Source: Bacteroidota bacterium (GTDB taxonomy: Bacteria > Bacteroidota > Bacteroidia > NS11-12g > UBA955). From it: a stretch of DNA of 33,871 bases. The translations under genes and the position numbers were made by a program. The DNA is taken from contig CANFXY010000015.1 of assembly GCA_947451105.1 (NCBI GenBank), positions 1 through 33,871 of the forward strand, written 5' to 3'. The notes beneath the pieces were generated by a model, which made no database searches, was not told the origin of the DNA, and saw only the letters and a list, made by a program, of their open reading frames with translations. Shown here one piece after another: positions 1-9,890 of this stretch (the first letter of the stretch is position 1; every line of letters starts with the position of its first letter).

Positions 1-945
1 GGGGGTACTGTAAGTTCTTACAATTGGACCTATGGAGATGGCAATAGTTGCGGCTGCTACAAACCTAAAAATTTCTATACGAAAAACGGCAATTACCAAG
101 TATGTGGAAGAATACAAGATGCAAATGGTTGCAAAGATTCATTGTGTGTAACAGTGAATGTGAATTGTACAAATCCATGTGATTTAAGTGAAATAGGTAT
201 TTATTCATTTGACACAGTAAGTTACAATTGCAATGAGTACGAGTTTGTCTCTTTTGTAAGTCCTAATGCAAAGCGCATCGTATGGGAATTTGGCGATGGA
301 GATTCCTCCAATAGTAAGTATTCCTTGCATACATTTAATAAAAATGGGAATTATAAGGTTAGACTAATAGTACAAGATTCAATATCATGTGGAGACACCG
401 CCAATTTAGATATAACAATCAACTGTGATCAAAAGGCACCATGTGATTTTAAAATCAATAAATTGGACACAATCACTAAAGGGAATTGCAAAACCAAAGG
501 TTTTGATTTGAATTGTAACAAAACACCTAAAGAAGTAAAATGGAGTTTTGGAGATGGTAATTTTGAAACCTCTGGAAAACAAACCCAACACACCTATAAA
601 GACACTGGTATTTATGCGTTGTGTGCTATTGCAATAGATAGTGTTGGTTGTTCGGATACCATTTGTATTAGTTTGAAAGTTCAATGCCCAAAATCAAGTG
701 GTTTTGATTATTTTGATTTAGATAGAACAAGGATTTATCCATCACCATTTACAAGTCATTTATCGGTAGTCATTGCGTCGGATGCCACCATTTCTGTACT
801 TGATCAAAAGCAATCACTTGTTTATGAATCAGATTTTAAACTTGGAATTGCTAATCTAGATTTAAGCAAATTAAGCAATGGCCTTTATTTTATATCAATA
901 AAGACTGCCGAAACGGTTCAGTTCTATAAAATTATTAAGGAGTAG
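1..945 (+). CDS. PKD-domain repeat secreted protein with C-terminal T9SS type A sorting domain (5' truncated by window edge)
   Basis: Frame 1 is open from base 1 (GGTVSSYNWTYGDGNSCGCY...), so the listed TTG at 142 is internal. Repeated PKD-like motifs (WEFGDGDSSNS, WSFGDGNFETSG) and a C-terminal tail 'RIYPSPFTSHLSVVI...LSNGLYFISIKTAETVQFYKIIKE' typical of Por secretion sorting tails. Confidence 0.85.
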   Translation, partial: GGTVSSYNWTYGDGNSCGCYKPKNFYTKNGNYQVCGRIQDANGCKDSLCVTVNVNCTNPCDLSEIGIYSFDTVSYNCNEYEFVSFVSPNAKRIVWEFGDGDSSNSKYSLHTFNKNGNYKVRLIVQDSISCGDTANLDITINCDQKAPCDFKINKLDTITKGNCKTKGFDLNCNKTPKEVKWSFGDGNFETSGKQTQHTYKDTGIYALCAIAIDSVGCSDTICISLKVQCPKSSGFDYFDLDRTRIYPSPFTSHLSVVIASDATISVLDQKQSLVYESDFKLGIANLDLSKLSNGLYFISIKTAETVQFYKIIKE

Positions 946-946
946 T

Positions 947-1561
947 TTAAACACTATAGGGAACCCTAGCAGTTAGAGATCTGCCTAGAGTTATTTCATC
1001 GGTGTATTCCAATTCGCTACCAACGGAGATTCCTTTGCTTATTGTGCTTATTTTGAGGTTGAATTTTTGTAGTTTTCTTGCCAAATAAAATGCAGTGGTA
1101 TCACCTTCAATATTGGCATTTAATGCAATAATAATTTCCTCAGCTGGATTTTCATTTAAACGGTTTACAAGGGCTTCTATATTTAATTCTTCGGGACCAA
1201 CACCATCAATTGGTGAGATTAATCCACCTAGAACATGGTAAAGGCCGTTAAATTGAGCAGTGTTTTCTATTGCCATTACATCCATCATGTCTTCAACAAC
1301 ACAGATCATGCTTTTGTTGCGGTTTACGCTGTTACAGATGCTGCAAATGGGTGTATCGCTAATGTTACAACACACAGTACATTGCATCAACTCCGTTTTT
1401 AATTTAAATAAAACATTAGAAAGATTTTCGGCTTCCTCATTGGGACGCTTCAATAGGTACATTACCATTCTTAAGGCACTTCGTTTACCAACTCCTGGAA
1501 ATCCAGAAAGTGCTTCAACTGCGTTTTCTATTGTTTTTGAAGAAAAATTCAAATCGAGCAA
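947..1561 (-). CDS. recR: Recombination mediator RecR
   Basis: N-terminal NFSSKTIENAVEALSGFPGVGKRSALRM helix-hairpin-helix, C4 zinc finger CTVCCNISDTPICSIC, Toprim-like region. Start is TTG at 1561 or, more likely by family resemblance (MNFSSK), TTG at 1552; no ATG is available nearby. Confidence 0.93.
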   Translation of the reverse strand: MLDLNFSSKTIENAVEALSGFPGVGKRSALRMVMYLLKRPNEEAENLSNVLFKLKTELMQCTVCCNISDTPICSICNSVNRNKSMICVVEDMMDVMAIENTAQFNGLYHVLGGLISPIDGVGPEELNIEALVNRLNENPAEEIIIALNANIEGDTTAFYLARKLQKFNLKISTISKGISVGSELEYTDEITLGRSLTARVPYSV

Positions 1562-1574
1562 AATTACAAAATTA
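1559..1574 (-). promoter_or_regulatory. Tandem duplicated -7 box upstream of recR (TAATTTTGTAATTTTG)
   Basis: Two adjacent identical TAATTTTG octamers on the minus strand. Confidence 0.4.
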
Positions 1575-1658
1575 TTCGAAGCAGTTGGGCTGAAATAAGT
1601 GTAATTTTTGCAATGGGTATATATTTCAGAATAATGATGAATTTAGATTTCAGAAACA

Positions 1659-2234
1659 CTAGTATATAAAATCAAATCTACCTGAGATGTTTTTCAAATA
1701 ATTAGTAGAATTAAAATTATAAGTAAATTCTGTATCACAGAATACTAAATTGTATGAGCTGTTCCATGAGTTGTACTTCACATGTAGATAGTATATCCCT
1801 GTTCCTGTTGATGTTGCATATAATTTTGTACTGCCCAGGCTGTTTCCGTTTAATTCCAAATAGGCATTGTAATTCTTTACGGAAGATGCTGATCCACAAA
1901 TAGTAAAATTATTGCTTTTTTCAGGAATAAAAGGGGCCAATGAGATGGTCATTTCATCATTCTGACTGCTTGTGTAGGTAAGCGTTAACTTGTCATTTAT
2001 GAGCGAAATTACTGGATTGCTTGATCCAAAACTAAGATCGAAATTTAATAAGGCGGGACAGAAGGTTTCATTAACACCAGGATTGCAATTCGGGTTGGTA
2101 TATGCTGGCCCAACTGGCGTAATTACGGTATTGTTTGCTTTAACCGTTGCTGGTCTTGAATCTTGGATGTTGTCACAAGATTGGTAAATGATTGAAATAC
2201 TAAGCAGGAAGGTAAAAAGTTTCATATTATTCAT
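1659..2234 (-). CDS. Hypothetical secreted lipoprotein
   Basis: Signal peptide with lipobox-like SIIYQSCDN; no recognised domain. Confidence 0.6.
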   Translation of the reverse strand: MNNMKLFTFLLSISIIYQSCDNIQDSRPATVKANNTVITPVGPAYTNPNCNPGVNETFCPALLNFDLSFGSSNPVISLINDKLTLTYTSSQNDEMTISLAPFIPEKSNNFTICGSASSVKNYNAYLELNGNSLGSTKLYATSTGTGIYYLHVKYNSWNSSYNLVFCDTEFTYNFNSTNYLKNISGRFDFIY

Positions 2235-2237
2235 GAT

Positions 2238-2981
2238 TTAAAATGCAGCACCTACTCCAATTGAAAAATTAAGTGTTCGCGCTTTGGATAGATAAAAGTT
2301 AAGGTTTGTTTCGTTGTAATCTTCAATATTATTGTAATTATGATAATTAGAAGTTGACCAAAAATTAAAAGGCAGGTTAAAAGCAATACTTTTTTGAATA
2401 AAGATATTTTTATTTATGAAGCGTTTGCTACCAAATTCTAAATTAAATGACGATGTGTATTGTGTCTTGTATTGTGAATTTCCATTTGGATTTGGACCAA
2501 TCTTATAACTGAGGTTGTCCTCTGTGATCTTTTGTAAATTCAGGGTGTAACCTATTTTAGTGTAAAACCCCATTGGAGCGATAGAGCCACTTAAAAGATT
2601 GTAATAAGATTTTGAAATCGATAGATAGGTGTTGTTATAATTGATGTATCCATAATAAGAGGAAGGATAAACGGAATTGTCCAATATTAGATAATTTCCT
2701 CTTTCTTCAAAAGGGTAGTATGCAGAGTCACCTATACTATTTTTACTGCTGCCAAATCCGATGGTAAAAGAACTTCGTCTATTAATAACCCTTTCATAGG
2801 TTAACCCTAAACTTGGCCTTATCAACTGTCTAAGCAGGTTTTCTGATAAGGCAAAATTTGGTTGAATTTTGATGGATGCAGCATTTTTGGAGCCTAAATA
2901 TCCGGGTACACTTTTTCCGTTATAAGCAAATGAAAATAAACAACTTGAAAAACAAATGAGCAATATGAATTTTCTAATCAT
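2238..2981 (-). CDS. Hypothetical outer-membrane beta-barrel-like protein
   Basis: Signal peptide MIRKFILLICFSSCLFSFA; alternating aromatic/polar strands; 8-bp overlap with the upstream M48 gene. Confidence 0.55.
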   Translation of the reverse strand: MIRKFILLICFSSCLFSFAYNGKSVPGYLGSKNAASIKIQPNFALSENLLRQLIRPSLGLTYERVINRRSSFTIGFGSSKNSIGDSAYYPFEERGNYLILDNSVYPSSYYGYINYNNTYLSISKSYYNLLSGSIAPMGFYTKIGYTLNLQKITEDNLSYKIGPNPNGNSQYKTQYTSSFNLEFGSKRFINKNIFIQKSIAFNLPFNFWSTSNYHNYNNIEDYNETNLNFYLSKARTLNFSIGVGAAF

Positions 2982-5256
2982 TTCGTTTGGTTTTTAATTG
3001 GTGAAAAAGAGAATAAATCTGACTATTCACGTAGTCATTTCTTTTGTATTTCATGTTTAATCGATTGCTGCTAACATATATAATTTTGCCGGATTCAATA
3101 TCAAAAACTACAGAAGATAGATAAAGTCTATGTTTTTTATGCAGTTGAGCATATAAATATAATGGGAACACAGGGAAGGCAATTGCACTGTAAACAAAGG
3201 CTATGGCATTGAATTCTTGGTTTTCGATGGTGTATGTTATGCCTGAAATGCAAATTTTAGAGCAAGTTTTTTCTTTTGTAATATTTGTAGCCTCTCGTGA
3301 ATTAAAGAGCTCTAAATCTGAAGCTGAGTTGTTGATTCTCTCAGTAAGCCATTCCATTATGATGGCGTATTGGTTCATGGTTTCTGTGCTAAGATGTTCT
3401 TTATCTAATAAATTTAAAGCTTGCGCATTGATGCCATTTAGTTGTGCCATTTCCATAAATTTATTGGAAAGTATTAACTCTTGTTGTTCGTTAAATAGTA
3501 GGTTTTGTTTTGTTTCCCTACCATAAATTGTTTTACTAAATGATGGGTTAATAATGATTAAAGAATCTATTCCGCCAGCAGATCCAAATTTCTTTTGTTT
3601 TCTCCAATCCTTTCTATCTGAAAAGACGCTAAATTCTTCCTCTTTTTTTACTTCCTCATCTTTATCCCTAAATTTATTATATGAAGCTTTAAATTGTTCT
3701 TTAAATTCTTTGTTTTTGAAAAATTCAACAAATGCATACTGATAATATTGTTTGAAATTGCTTGTTGAGCTTTCTTCGTCTACTTCCGCATTCTCTTGCT
3801 CTTGTTTTTTCTTTTTGAGCTTCAACTTATCTACCTTACTAAGCCCTGAAGTGTTTACATTGTTGGCTGTGTCAATTTTTGAAATGGTGTCTTTTTGCTC
3901 TTTAAATTTACTTAAACTAAAGCTGCTGTTTTTGAATAGGTCATCACAGGCCAATTCAAAAAGTTTTTTTGCAAAAGAATCATTCTTGTTGTTTTGATAG
4001 GCTTTCCATGTTTCTCTAATGCTTAAGATACTAAGTTCATCCGCATTTAATTTATTAAAGAAAAATGAAACGCTATAATAAGCCCCCTCATCTGTTTGCT
4101 TAAATTCTTCGTTTTTGCTGTTTTCGTCTGAATTTGAATTATTTTTTGCTTTCTTCGCTTTAGCATAAATACAGTATGCTGTTACAATAGTTGAGAAGTT
4201 GGTATCATGGTATATATTCCTATATAAATAAGACAAATAATACGCTTTTTTATATTGTGCGTGGTTGAATAAAATATAGAAAAGTTCTATTCTAGCTTGT
4301 TGTTGAATTGATTTAAAATAGTCTTCTCCCAAAACATAAAGCGCTCCATCTTTTTCTTCATCTTCAAGAATGGATTCAACTTTTGTTTTTCTTTTTCTGA
4401 TATTAGGATGGGTTGATTCTTCATCATCTTCAGCCTCATCAGCGCTGATTTCTTTGCCTTTTTTAGGTAAATAATAGACTGGAAATTTATATGAACTGTC
4501 TTGGAACTCTTTTATACTCCATTCAATTTCATCATATGGTAAATATGAGAACAACAACATATCAAAGCTGCTCAATGCTGCTTGTTTGTTGTAGGGTGTT
4601 TTCAGGTACAGTTTGACCCCTTCAACATCCGCTTCAAATTCGTTGTCTTTGGAATAACTATAAATTTCTTGTATGCGTTCATCAAAATCTAAGACTTTAA
4701 ATTTACCTTTTCCTTCTAAAACATCATTCTTCCTTTTGTAACTTTCTAAGCTATGCTTTTGGGTGTAGTGTGAAATTTCATGGCATAGGATATACGCCAG
4801 TTGTGCTTCGTTTTCCAGCTGACTAACTAGTCCAACGGTGACGAAAATTATTCCTTGATTGGTAGAAAAGGCATTGACACTGTATGATTTTAAAACATAA
4901 AATCTTAACTCTTTTCTAAGCTTAGGATTCTTTTCTAAAACTTTGTCAGCAACTTTATTAATATATATACTAAGGGCGTCGCCATATAGCACTTTGCCAC
5001 TGAATAGGATTTCGTCGATACTGAAGTTTGAGTTAACAGCAAATTCGTTTTCTAGTCTTTTTTCGGTTCGGGAAATATTCTTTTTAGATATTTTGCTTTT
5101 GTCGGTCTGAACCTTTTCTCCACTTAATTTTAAGAAATCATCGGGAATTTCTCCCGCACATCTCAAAGCATGGTATTGGATTTGGTTTTGACTTTGTACG
5201 GAGACGAAAATAAACAGGTAAAAACAAAGAATAATTATTCTCTTTATTAGTTTCAT
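2974..5256 (-). CDS. M48-family metallopeptidase with long C-terminal extension
   Basis: HExxH motif in LCHEISHYTQKHS and downstream E in NEFEADVEGVKLY. ORF is open to 5328, but a signal peptide begins at ATG 5256 (MKLIKRIIILCFYLFIFVSVQSQ). Confidence 0.8.
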   Translation of the reverse strand: MKLIKRIIILCFYLFIFVSVQSQNQIQYHALRCAGEIPDDFLKLSGEKVQTDKSKISKKNISRTEKRLENEFAVNSNFSIDEILFSGKVLYGDALSIYINKVADKVLEKNPKLRKELRFYVLKSYSVNAFSTNQGIIFVTVGLVSQLENEAQLAYILCHEISHYTQKHSLESYKRKNDVLEGKGKFKVLDFDERIQEIYSYSKDNEFEADVEGVKLYLKTPYNKQAALSSFDMLLFSYLPYDEIEWSIKEFQDSSYKFPVYYLPKKGKEISADEAEDDEESTHPNIRKRKTKVESILEDEEKDGALYVLGEDYFKSIQQQARIELFYILFNHAQYKKAYYLSYLYRNIYHDTNFSTIVTAYCIYAKAKKAKNNSNSDENSKNEEFKQTDEGAYYSVSFFFNKLNADELSILSIRETWKAYQNNKNDSFAKKLFELACDDLFKNSSFSLSKFKEQKDTISKIDTANNVNTSGLSKVDKLKLKKKKQEQENAEVDEESSTSNFKQYYQYAFVEFFKNKEFKEQFKASYNKFRDKDEEVKKEEEFSVFSDRKDWRKQKKFGSAGGIDSLIIINPSFSKTIYGRETKQNLLFNEQQELILSNKFMEMAQLNGINAQALNLLDKEHLSTETMNQYAIIMEWLTERINNSASDLELFNSREATNITKEKTCSKICISGITYTIENQEFNAIAFVYSAIAFPVFPLYLYAQLHKKHRLYLSSVVFDIESGKIIYVSSNRLNMKYKRNDYVNSQIYSLFHQLKTKRND

Positions 5257-5314
5257 GTAGGTTAGGAAAGTAAGCAACAATATTAAATCAAATTTAAACC
5301 ACCAACAAATTGGT

Positions 5315-6463
5315 TTATGGCCTGTCAAAAAAATACTCTATTCCTTTGGTATCAATCACACCTACATATCCATTATATACGATAAATGCGAATCCATTGT
5401 TAAATTTATAGGCCATAGAATATTTAGGTTTAATAATGGTTTGGCAATTTTTATTGACATAGCCCCAATTGCCTTCTTTATCTCTAAATGGCAAAAGGCC
5501 ATTTCCAAATTCGCCTACTTGTGTAGGCTTTTGTTGAAATTGTCCTTGCACATAATAGTTGCTGTCAACTATCCTAATGTCAGACATATAATATCCAATT
5601 GCTCCAATAAATAAGGAATCTTTTAAATGTCGAGCACTCGCATATAGGGGAGAAGTTCTTTTGTTCTTGTCAATAAAGTAGTAGTCCCAACCTATTTCAT
5701 TCTTGGTTTTAATAATTGCTTTGCCATCAATAAATTCTTTTTCAAAAGCGATATACTCTGAGTAATTGAGCGAATCAATAATAAAATGACTTAACATAAT
5801 TTTACCTGTGCTATCAATAAATTCTAGATAAGTAGTCTTAATTTTTTCTCCAATTGAATTTCTTTGTTTTGTAACATAAACTGGCGCTAGTCCTTCGCTA
5901 AATATTCCAGCTGCTTGAATAGAATCCGGCAGGGAAAGTGTTTGGCCAAATCGATTGATGTAAAAGTATTTTCCTTTAGAAATTGCAAGCAGCATACCTG
6001 ATTTAAAATAAAGGCTAGAGGTGTCGAAGTCAGGCTTTCTAATCCAATTTCCCTCAAGATCAATTATTCCTAATTTTTTATTTAATGCCACGACAGCCAA
6101 ACCTTCCGAGAAGTTTTCGGCAGCCTCATATGCTTGGTTTATTGCCACATTCCCTGAATCATTGATAAAATAACAATTTCCGGAAGCAAATAAAACTGGA
6201 CAACGGTTATTTACAAAACTTCCGTAGTGTTTTATTGCCGGTGTAACGGTGTTCCCAGCTTTGTTTATTCCATAATAAAAAGAGTCTTTTTTAACGAAAG
6301 CAAGGTTGTTGGTGAAAAAATCAGCAAAGTCATACTGAGCCTTAATTTTGATTACCCTGTTAGTATCGCAATAACCCCATTGCTTATTTATTCTAAATGG
6401 AATGAGTTGTCCAAAACAAGAGTAGGAACAAAGGAGTATTATGAAACAAAAGATTAAGCGCAT
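5315..6463 (-). CDS. WG-repeat-containing secreted protein
   Basis: Signal peptide plus repeats such as KQWGYCDTNRVIKIKAQYDFA and GNWGYVNKNCQTIIKPKYSMAYKF. Confidence 0.75.
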   Translation of the reverse strand: MRLIFCFIILLCSYSCFGQLIPFRINKQWGYCDTNRVIKIKAQYDFADFFTNNLAFVKKDSFYYGINKAGNTVTPAIKHYGSFVNNRCPVLFASGNCYFINDSGNVAINQAYEAAENFSEGLAVVALNKKLGIIDLEGNWIRKPDFDTSSLYFKSGMLLAISKGKYFYINRFGQTLSLPDSIQAAGIFSEGLAPVYVTKQRNSIGEKIKTTYLEFIDSTGKIMLSHFIIDSLNYSEYIAFEKEFIDGKAIIKTKNEIGWDYYFIDKNKRTSPLYASARHLKDSLFIGAIGYYMSDIRIVDSNYYVQGQFQQKPTQVGEFGNGLLPFRDKEGNWGYVNKNCQTIIKPKYSMAYKFNNGFAFIVYNGYVGVIDTKGIEYFFDRP

Positions 6464-6500
6464 TTAATTATAGTAGACAAGTTTTTTGGTAATTCGTTGC

Positions 6501-6902
6501 TTATTTTTTGTCTGAACATATTTCAACCAACACGCCATTTGTGCTTTTTGGGTGAGCAAATGCTATTTCTTTACTGTCAGCGCCAGGTTTTGCCGATTTA
6601 TGTATCATTTCAAATCCTTCTAATTCTAAACGTTTAATTTCATTGTTTGTGTCATCAGCGGCAAAAGCAATGTGGTGAATGCCTTCCCCTTTTTTTTCTA
6701 TGAATTTAGCTATTGGGCTTTCCGGATTTGTGGCCTGTAACAACTCGATTTTGGTTTCGCCAATCATGAAAAAACTAGTAATAACCCCTTCGCTTTCAAC
6801 AGATTCTGATTTGTAAGGTTCGCAATTTAACAGTTTGCTGAATAGTTTATTTGATAGATCAATGTCTTTTACTGCAATTCCGATGTGCTCAATTTTATTC
6901 AT
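6501..6902 (-). CDS. mce: Methylmalonyl-CoA epimerase (VOC superfamily)
   Basis: MNKIEHIGIAVKDIDLSNKLFSKLL...GEGIHHIAFAADD...NGVLVEICSDK, typical glyoxalase-fold epimerase. Confidence 0.88.
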   Translation of the reverse strand: MNKIEHIGIAVKDIDLSNKLFSKLLNCEPYKSESVESEGVITSFFMIGETKIELLQATNPESPIAKFIEKKGEGIHHIAFAADDTNNEIKRLELEGFEMIHKSAKPGADSKEIAFAHPKSTNGVLVEICSDKK

Positions 6903-7028
6903 TCAACAAAATTGAATGAAAACCTGCGCAAAACCAAATTGAAACTTAACTGTTTGATTGACTGTAACTCAAAGTTTGTATAAAAGAAAGTTATAGATAG
7001 GCTCAATATTGATTTTTACATTTTTTAA

Positions 7029-7058
7029 TTGAGATTTCTCAACTTTGACTTACATTTG
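7029..7058 (+). promoter_or_regulatory. Bacteroidetes-type promoter of the isc operon (TTG -33 at 7029-7031, 19-nt spacer, TACATTTG -7 at 7051-7058)
   Basis: Match to TTG-N19-TAnnTTTG upstream of iscS ATG at 7087. Confidence 0.65.
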
Positions 7059-7086
7059 CACATTAGAATTAGTCTAAATAAGAATT

Positions 7087-8301
7087 ATGTTAAACCTGCC
7101 AATATACTTGGATAACAATGCTACCACGCCAATGGACCCTAGGGTTTTGGAAGCAATGTTGCCATATTTTATCGAAAATTTTGGAAATGCTGCGAGTAGA
7201 AACCACGCGTTTGGATGGAAAGCCGAAGAAGCCGTAGATTATGCTAGAGAGCAAATTGCATCTTTGATTAACGCTGATTCTAAAGAAATAATTATTACCA
7301 GTGGTGCAACAGAGTCAAACAACTTAGCATTGAAAGGTGTTTTTGAAATGTATGCTGAAAAAGGCAATCATTTTATCACAGTTGAGACAGAGCACAAGGC
7401 GATTTTAGATACCTGTAAGCACCTCGAGAAATTGGGCGCTGAAGTTACTTATTTACAAGCTGCTGAAGATGGATTAATAACAGTTGAGCAAGTTGCGGCT
7501 GCGATTAAACCAAATACTGTCTTAGTTACTGTGATGTATGCAAACAACGAGATTGGAGTTATTCAGCCAATAAAAGAAATTACAGCTTTGTGCAAAAGCA
7601 AAGGGATATTGTTTCATACAGATGCCACGCAAGCAGTTGGTAAGATAAAAGTGGATGTTATTGCTGATGGTATAGACATGATGAGTTTTTCTGGCCATAA
7701 AATGTATGGACCGAAAGGCGTAGGCGTTTTATATGTGAGAAGAAAGAATCCAAGAGTAAAAGTTACAGCACAAATGGATGGCGGCGGACATGAAAGAGGC
7801 ATGAGAAGTGGTACTTTGAATGTACCTAGCATTGTTGGTCTTGGAAAAGCGTGTGAGTTATGCCGCTTAGAAATGGATGTTGATACCGCAAGGATTAGCA
7901 AAATGAGAGATAGATTAGAACAGGAATTGCTCGTTATTGAAGAATCTTATATCAACGGAAATACAGAACACAGACTGCCACATGTGAGCAATATGTCATT
8001 CAAGTATGTCGAAGGCGAAGGCTTAATCATGGGCGTTAAAAATATTGCTGTTTCTTCAGGCTCAGCTTGTACAAGTGCCAGTTTGGAGCCTAGCTATGTG
8101 TTAAAAGCTTTGGGATTAGATGATGAGTTGGCGCATTCTTCATTGCGGTTTGGATTGAGCCGTTTTACAACTGATGAGGAAATAGACTATGCGATTAACC
8201 ACGTAAAAGAAGCGGTAAATAAGTTAAGAGAAATGAGCCCATTATGGGAAATGTTTAAGGAAGGAATTGATCTGAAAACAATTCAATGGGCTGAGCACTA
8301 A
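7087..8301 (+). CDS. iscS: Cysteine desulfurase, IscS type
   Basis: [20 protein letters not shown]..., PLP Lys motif [16 protein letters not shown], active-site loop [21 protein letters not shown]. Confidence 0.95.
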   Translation: MLNLPIYLDNNATTPMDPRVLEAMLPYFIENFGNAASRNHAFGWKAEEAVDYAREQIASLINADSKEIIITSGATESNNLALKGVFEMYAEKGNHFITVETEHKAILDTCKHLEKLGAEVTYLQAAEDGLITVEQVAAAIKPNTVLVTVMYANNEIGVIQPIKEITALCKSKGILFHTDATQAVGKIKVDVIADGIDMMSFSGHKMYGPKGVGVLYVRRKNPRVKVTAQMDGGGHERGMRSGTLNVPSIVGLGKACELCRLEMDVDTARISKMRDRLEQELLVIEESYINGNTEHRLPHVSNMSFKYVEGEGLIMGVKNIAVSSGSACTSASLEPSYVLKALGLDDELAHSSLRFGLSRFTTDEEIDYAINHVKEAVNKLREMSPLWEMFKEGIDLKTIQWAEH

Positions 8302-8335
8302 ATAAATTTTAAAAAACAAAAAAACAAATACGATC

Positions 8336-8752
8336 ATGGCATATTCAGATAAAGTAATAGACCACTACAGCAATCCAAGAAACATTGGAACGTTAGATAA
8401 ATCAAGCAAGCAAGTTGGAACTGGTCTTGTAGGTGCTCCAGAATGCGGAGATGTAATGAGACTTCAAATTGAAGTTGATGAAGTTACAGGAATAATTAAA
8501 GATGCTAAATTTAAGACCTTCGGTTGCGGCAGTGCAATTGCCTCTTCAAGTTTGGCTACTGAATGGTTAAAAGGAAAATCTGTTGATGATGCATTGAAAA
8601 TTGACAATATGGATATTGTAGAAGAACTAGCCCTACCTCCTGTTAAAATTCACTGCAGTGTATTGGCTGAAGATGCAATCAAGTCGGCTATCAATGATTA
8701 CCGTGTAAAAAATGGATTAAGTCCAATTGAGGATAACAAAAAACATTACTAA
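8336..8752 (+). CDS. iscU: Fe-S cluster assembly scaffold IscU
   Basis: MAYSDKVIDHYSNPRNIG, GAPECGDVM, FGCGSAIASSSLATEWLKGK, LPPVKIHCSVLAEDAI. Confidence 0.95.
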   Translation: MAYSDKVIDHYSNPRNIGTLDKSSKQVGTGLVGAPECGDVMRLQIEVDEVTGIIKDAKFKTFGCGSAIASSSLATEWLKGKSVDDALKIDNMDIVEELALPPVKIHCSVLAEDAIKSAINDYRVKNGLSPIEDNKKHY

Positions 8753-8764
8753 TAGTTAAAAATT

Positions 8765-9100
8765 ATGTCAGCAGGAATCACTATTTCGGAAAATGCTACC
8801 AAGAAAGTGCACCAATTAATGTCTGAAGAAAAAATGGGACCGGACTATTTTGTTAGGGTTTCAGTTAAGGGTGGAGGTTGCAGTGGATTAAGCTATGATT
8901 TGGATTTTGACAATGAATCTAAGGAGTCTGATCAAGAATTTATAGTAGGCGATGTTAAAATAGTATGTGACTTAAAGAGTTATTTATATTTAGCGGGTAC
9001 TGAATTAGATTTTACAGACGGATTAAATGGTAAAGGGTTCAACTTTATTAACCCAAATGCTAAAAGAACATGTGGCTGCGGAGAAAGTTTTGCAGTTTAA
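8765..9100 (+). CDS. iscA: HesB/IscA-family Fe-S carrier
   Basis: GGGCSGLSYDLDF and C-terminal NPNAKRTCGCGESFAV. Confidence 0.93.
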   Translation: MSAGITISENATKKVHQLMSEEKMGPDYFVRVSVKGGGCSGLSYDLDFDNESKESDQEFIVGDVKIVCDLKSYLYLAGTELDFTDGLNGKGFNFINPNAKRTCGCGESFAV

Positions 9101-9112
9101 GTACAAATAAAT

Positions 9113-9844
9113 ATGTTGAGAATCTTTAAAAAGCTAAGTATTGTTCTTGGCTTTTTTATTTTACATACAAATGCAAATGCGCAATATGTATACAGGTATA
9201 AGCCTTATTTGGATCCTGCATTTGCAATTGGTAACGGTATTGTATTAACGGGAAGTTTATTGGCTCAAAAGCATGTAGCACCCTTGGAAGACAAAATTAT
9301 TTTGGCACTCGATAAGCAAAATGTGAATCGATTTGATAGAATAGCCTGCTCCCAATGGAGTCCCCAAATTGCAAAAGTAAGTGATGGGCTGGCTATAGGT
9401 ACTGGACTAATGTATTCGTATTTTTTATTTAAACCTGAAACGAATAAAGAAAGCATCAACATAGCAGGGGTTGCTTTCCAGAGTTTGTTGTTGTCTCAAT
9501 CGCTTTCAAATGCTTTAAAATTAGGCCTGAGAAACCGACCTTATTTATACAACCAGACCGTGGGTATGGAAGAAAAAAGAAAAGTGGATGCAAGAATGTC
9601 ATTTTTTTCTGCGCATACTTCAACTGTTTCATCCTTATGCTACAGCTTCGCTTTGGCTCACAATGCTTATTTCCCTGGTAAAAAACACACTGGAATTTGG
9701 ATTGGGGCAATAACAATTCCAGCTATAGAAGGATTTCTTCGGGTAAAAGCCGGGAAGCACTATCCTAGTGATGTTATTGCTGGCTACTTGGTTGGTTTGG
9801 GTTCATCATTAATCATGCATTATTTGCATACACAAAGACAATAA
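9113..9844 (+). CDS. PAP2-superfamily phosphatase
   Basis: PAP2 motifs KLGLRNRPYLY, SFFSAHTSTVSSLCYSFA, RVKAGKHYPSDVIAGYLVG. Confidence 0.85.
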   Translation: MLRIFKKLSIVLGFFILHTNANAQYVYRYKPYLDPAFAIGNGIVLTGSLLAQKHVAPLEDKIILALDKQNVNRFDRIACSQWSPQIAKVSDGLAIGTGLMYSYFLFKPETNKESINIAGVAFQSLLLSQSLSNALKLGLRNRPYLYNQTVGMEEKRKVDARMSFFSAHTSTVSSLCYSFALAHNAYFPGKKHTGIWIGAITIPAIEGFLRVKAGKHYPSDVIAGYLVGLGSSLIMHYLHTQRQ

Positions 9845-9845
9845 A

Positions 9846-9869
9846 AAAAGCCCCTATCTAGGGGCTTTT
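9846..9869. terminator. Bidirectional intrinsic terminator
   Basis: AAAAGCCCC-TATCTA-GGGGCTTTT perfect inverted repeat between convergent genes. Confidence 0.88.
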
Positions 9870-9890
9870 CTATTAATTTTTTAGTGAATT

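Noticed and set aside
1260-1598. 112-aa plus-strand ORF
   Set aside because: Antisense shadow of recR.
3203-3997. Three plus-strand ORFs (107, 62 and 81 aa) within the M48 gene
   Set aside because: Antisense shadows rich in Ser/Leu/Phe, no start context or recognisable domains.
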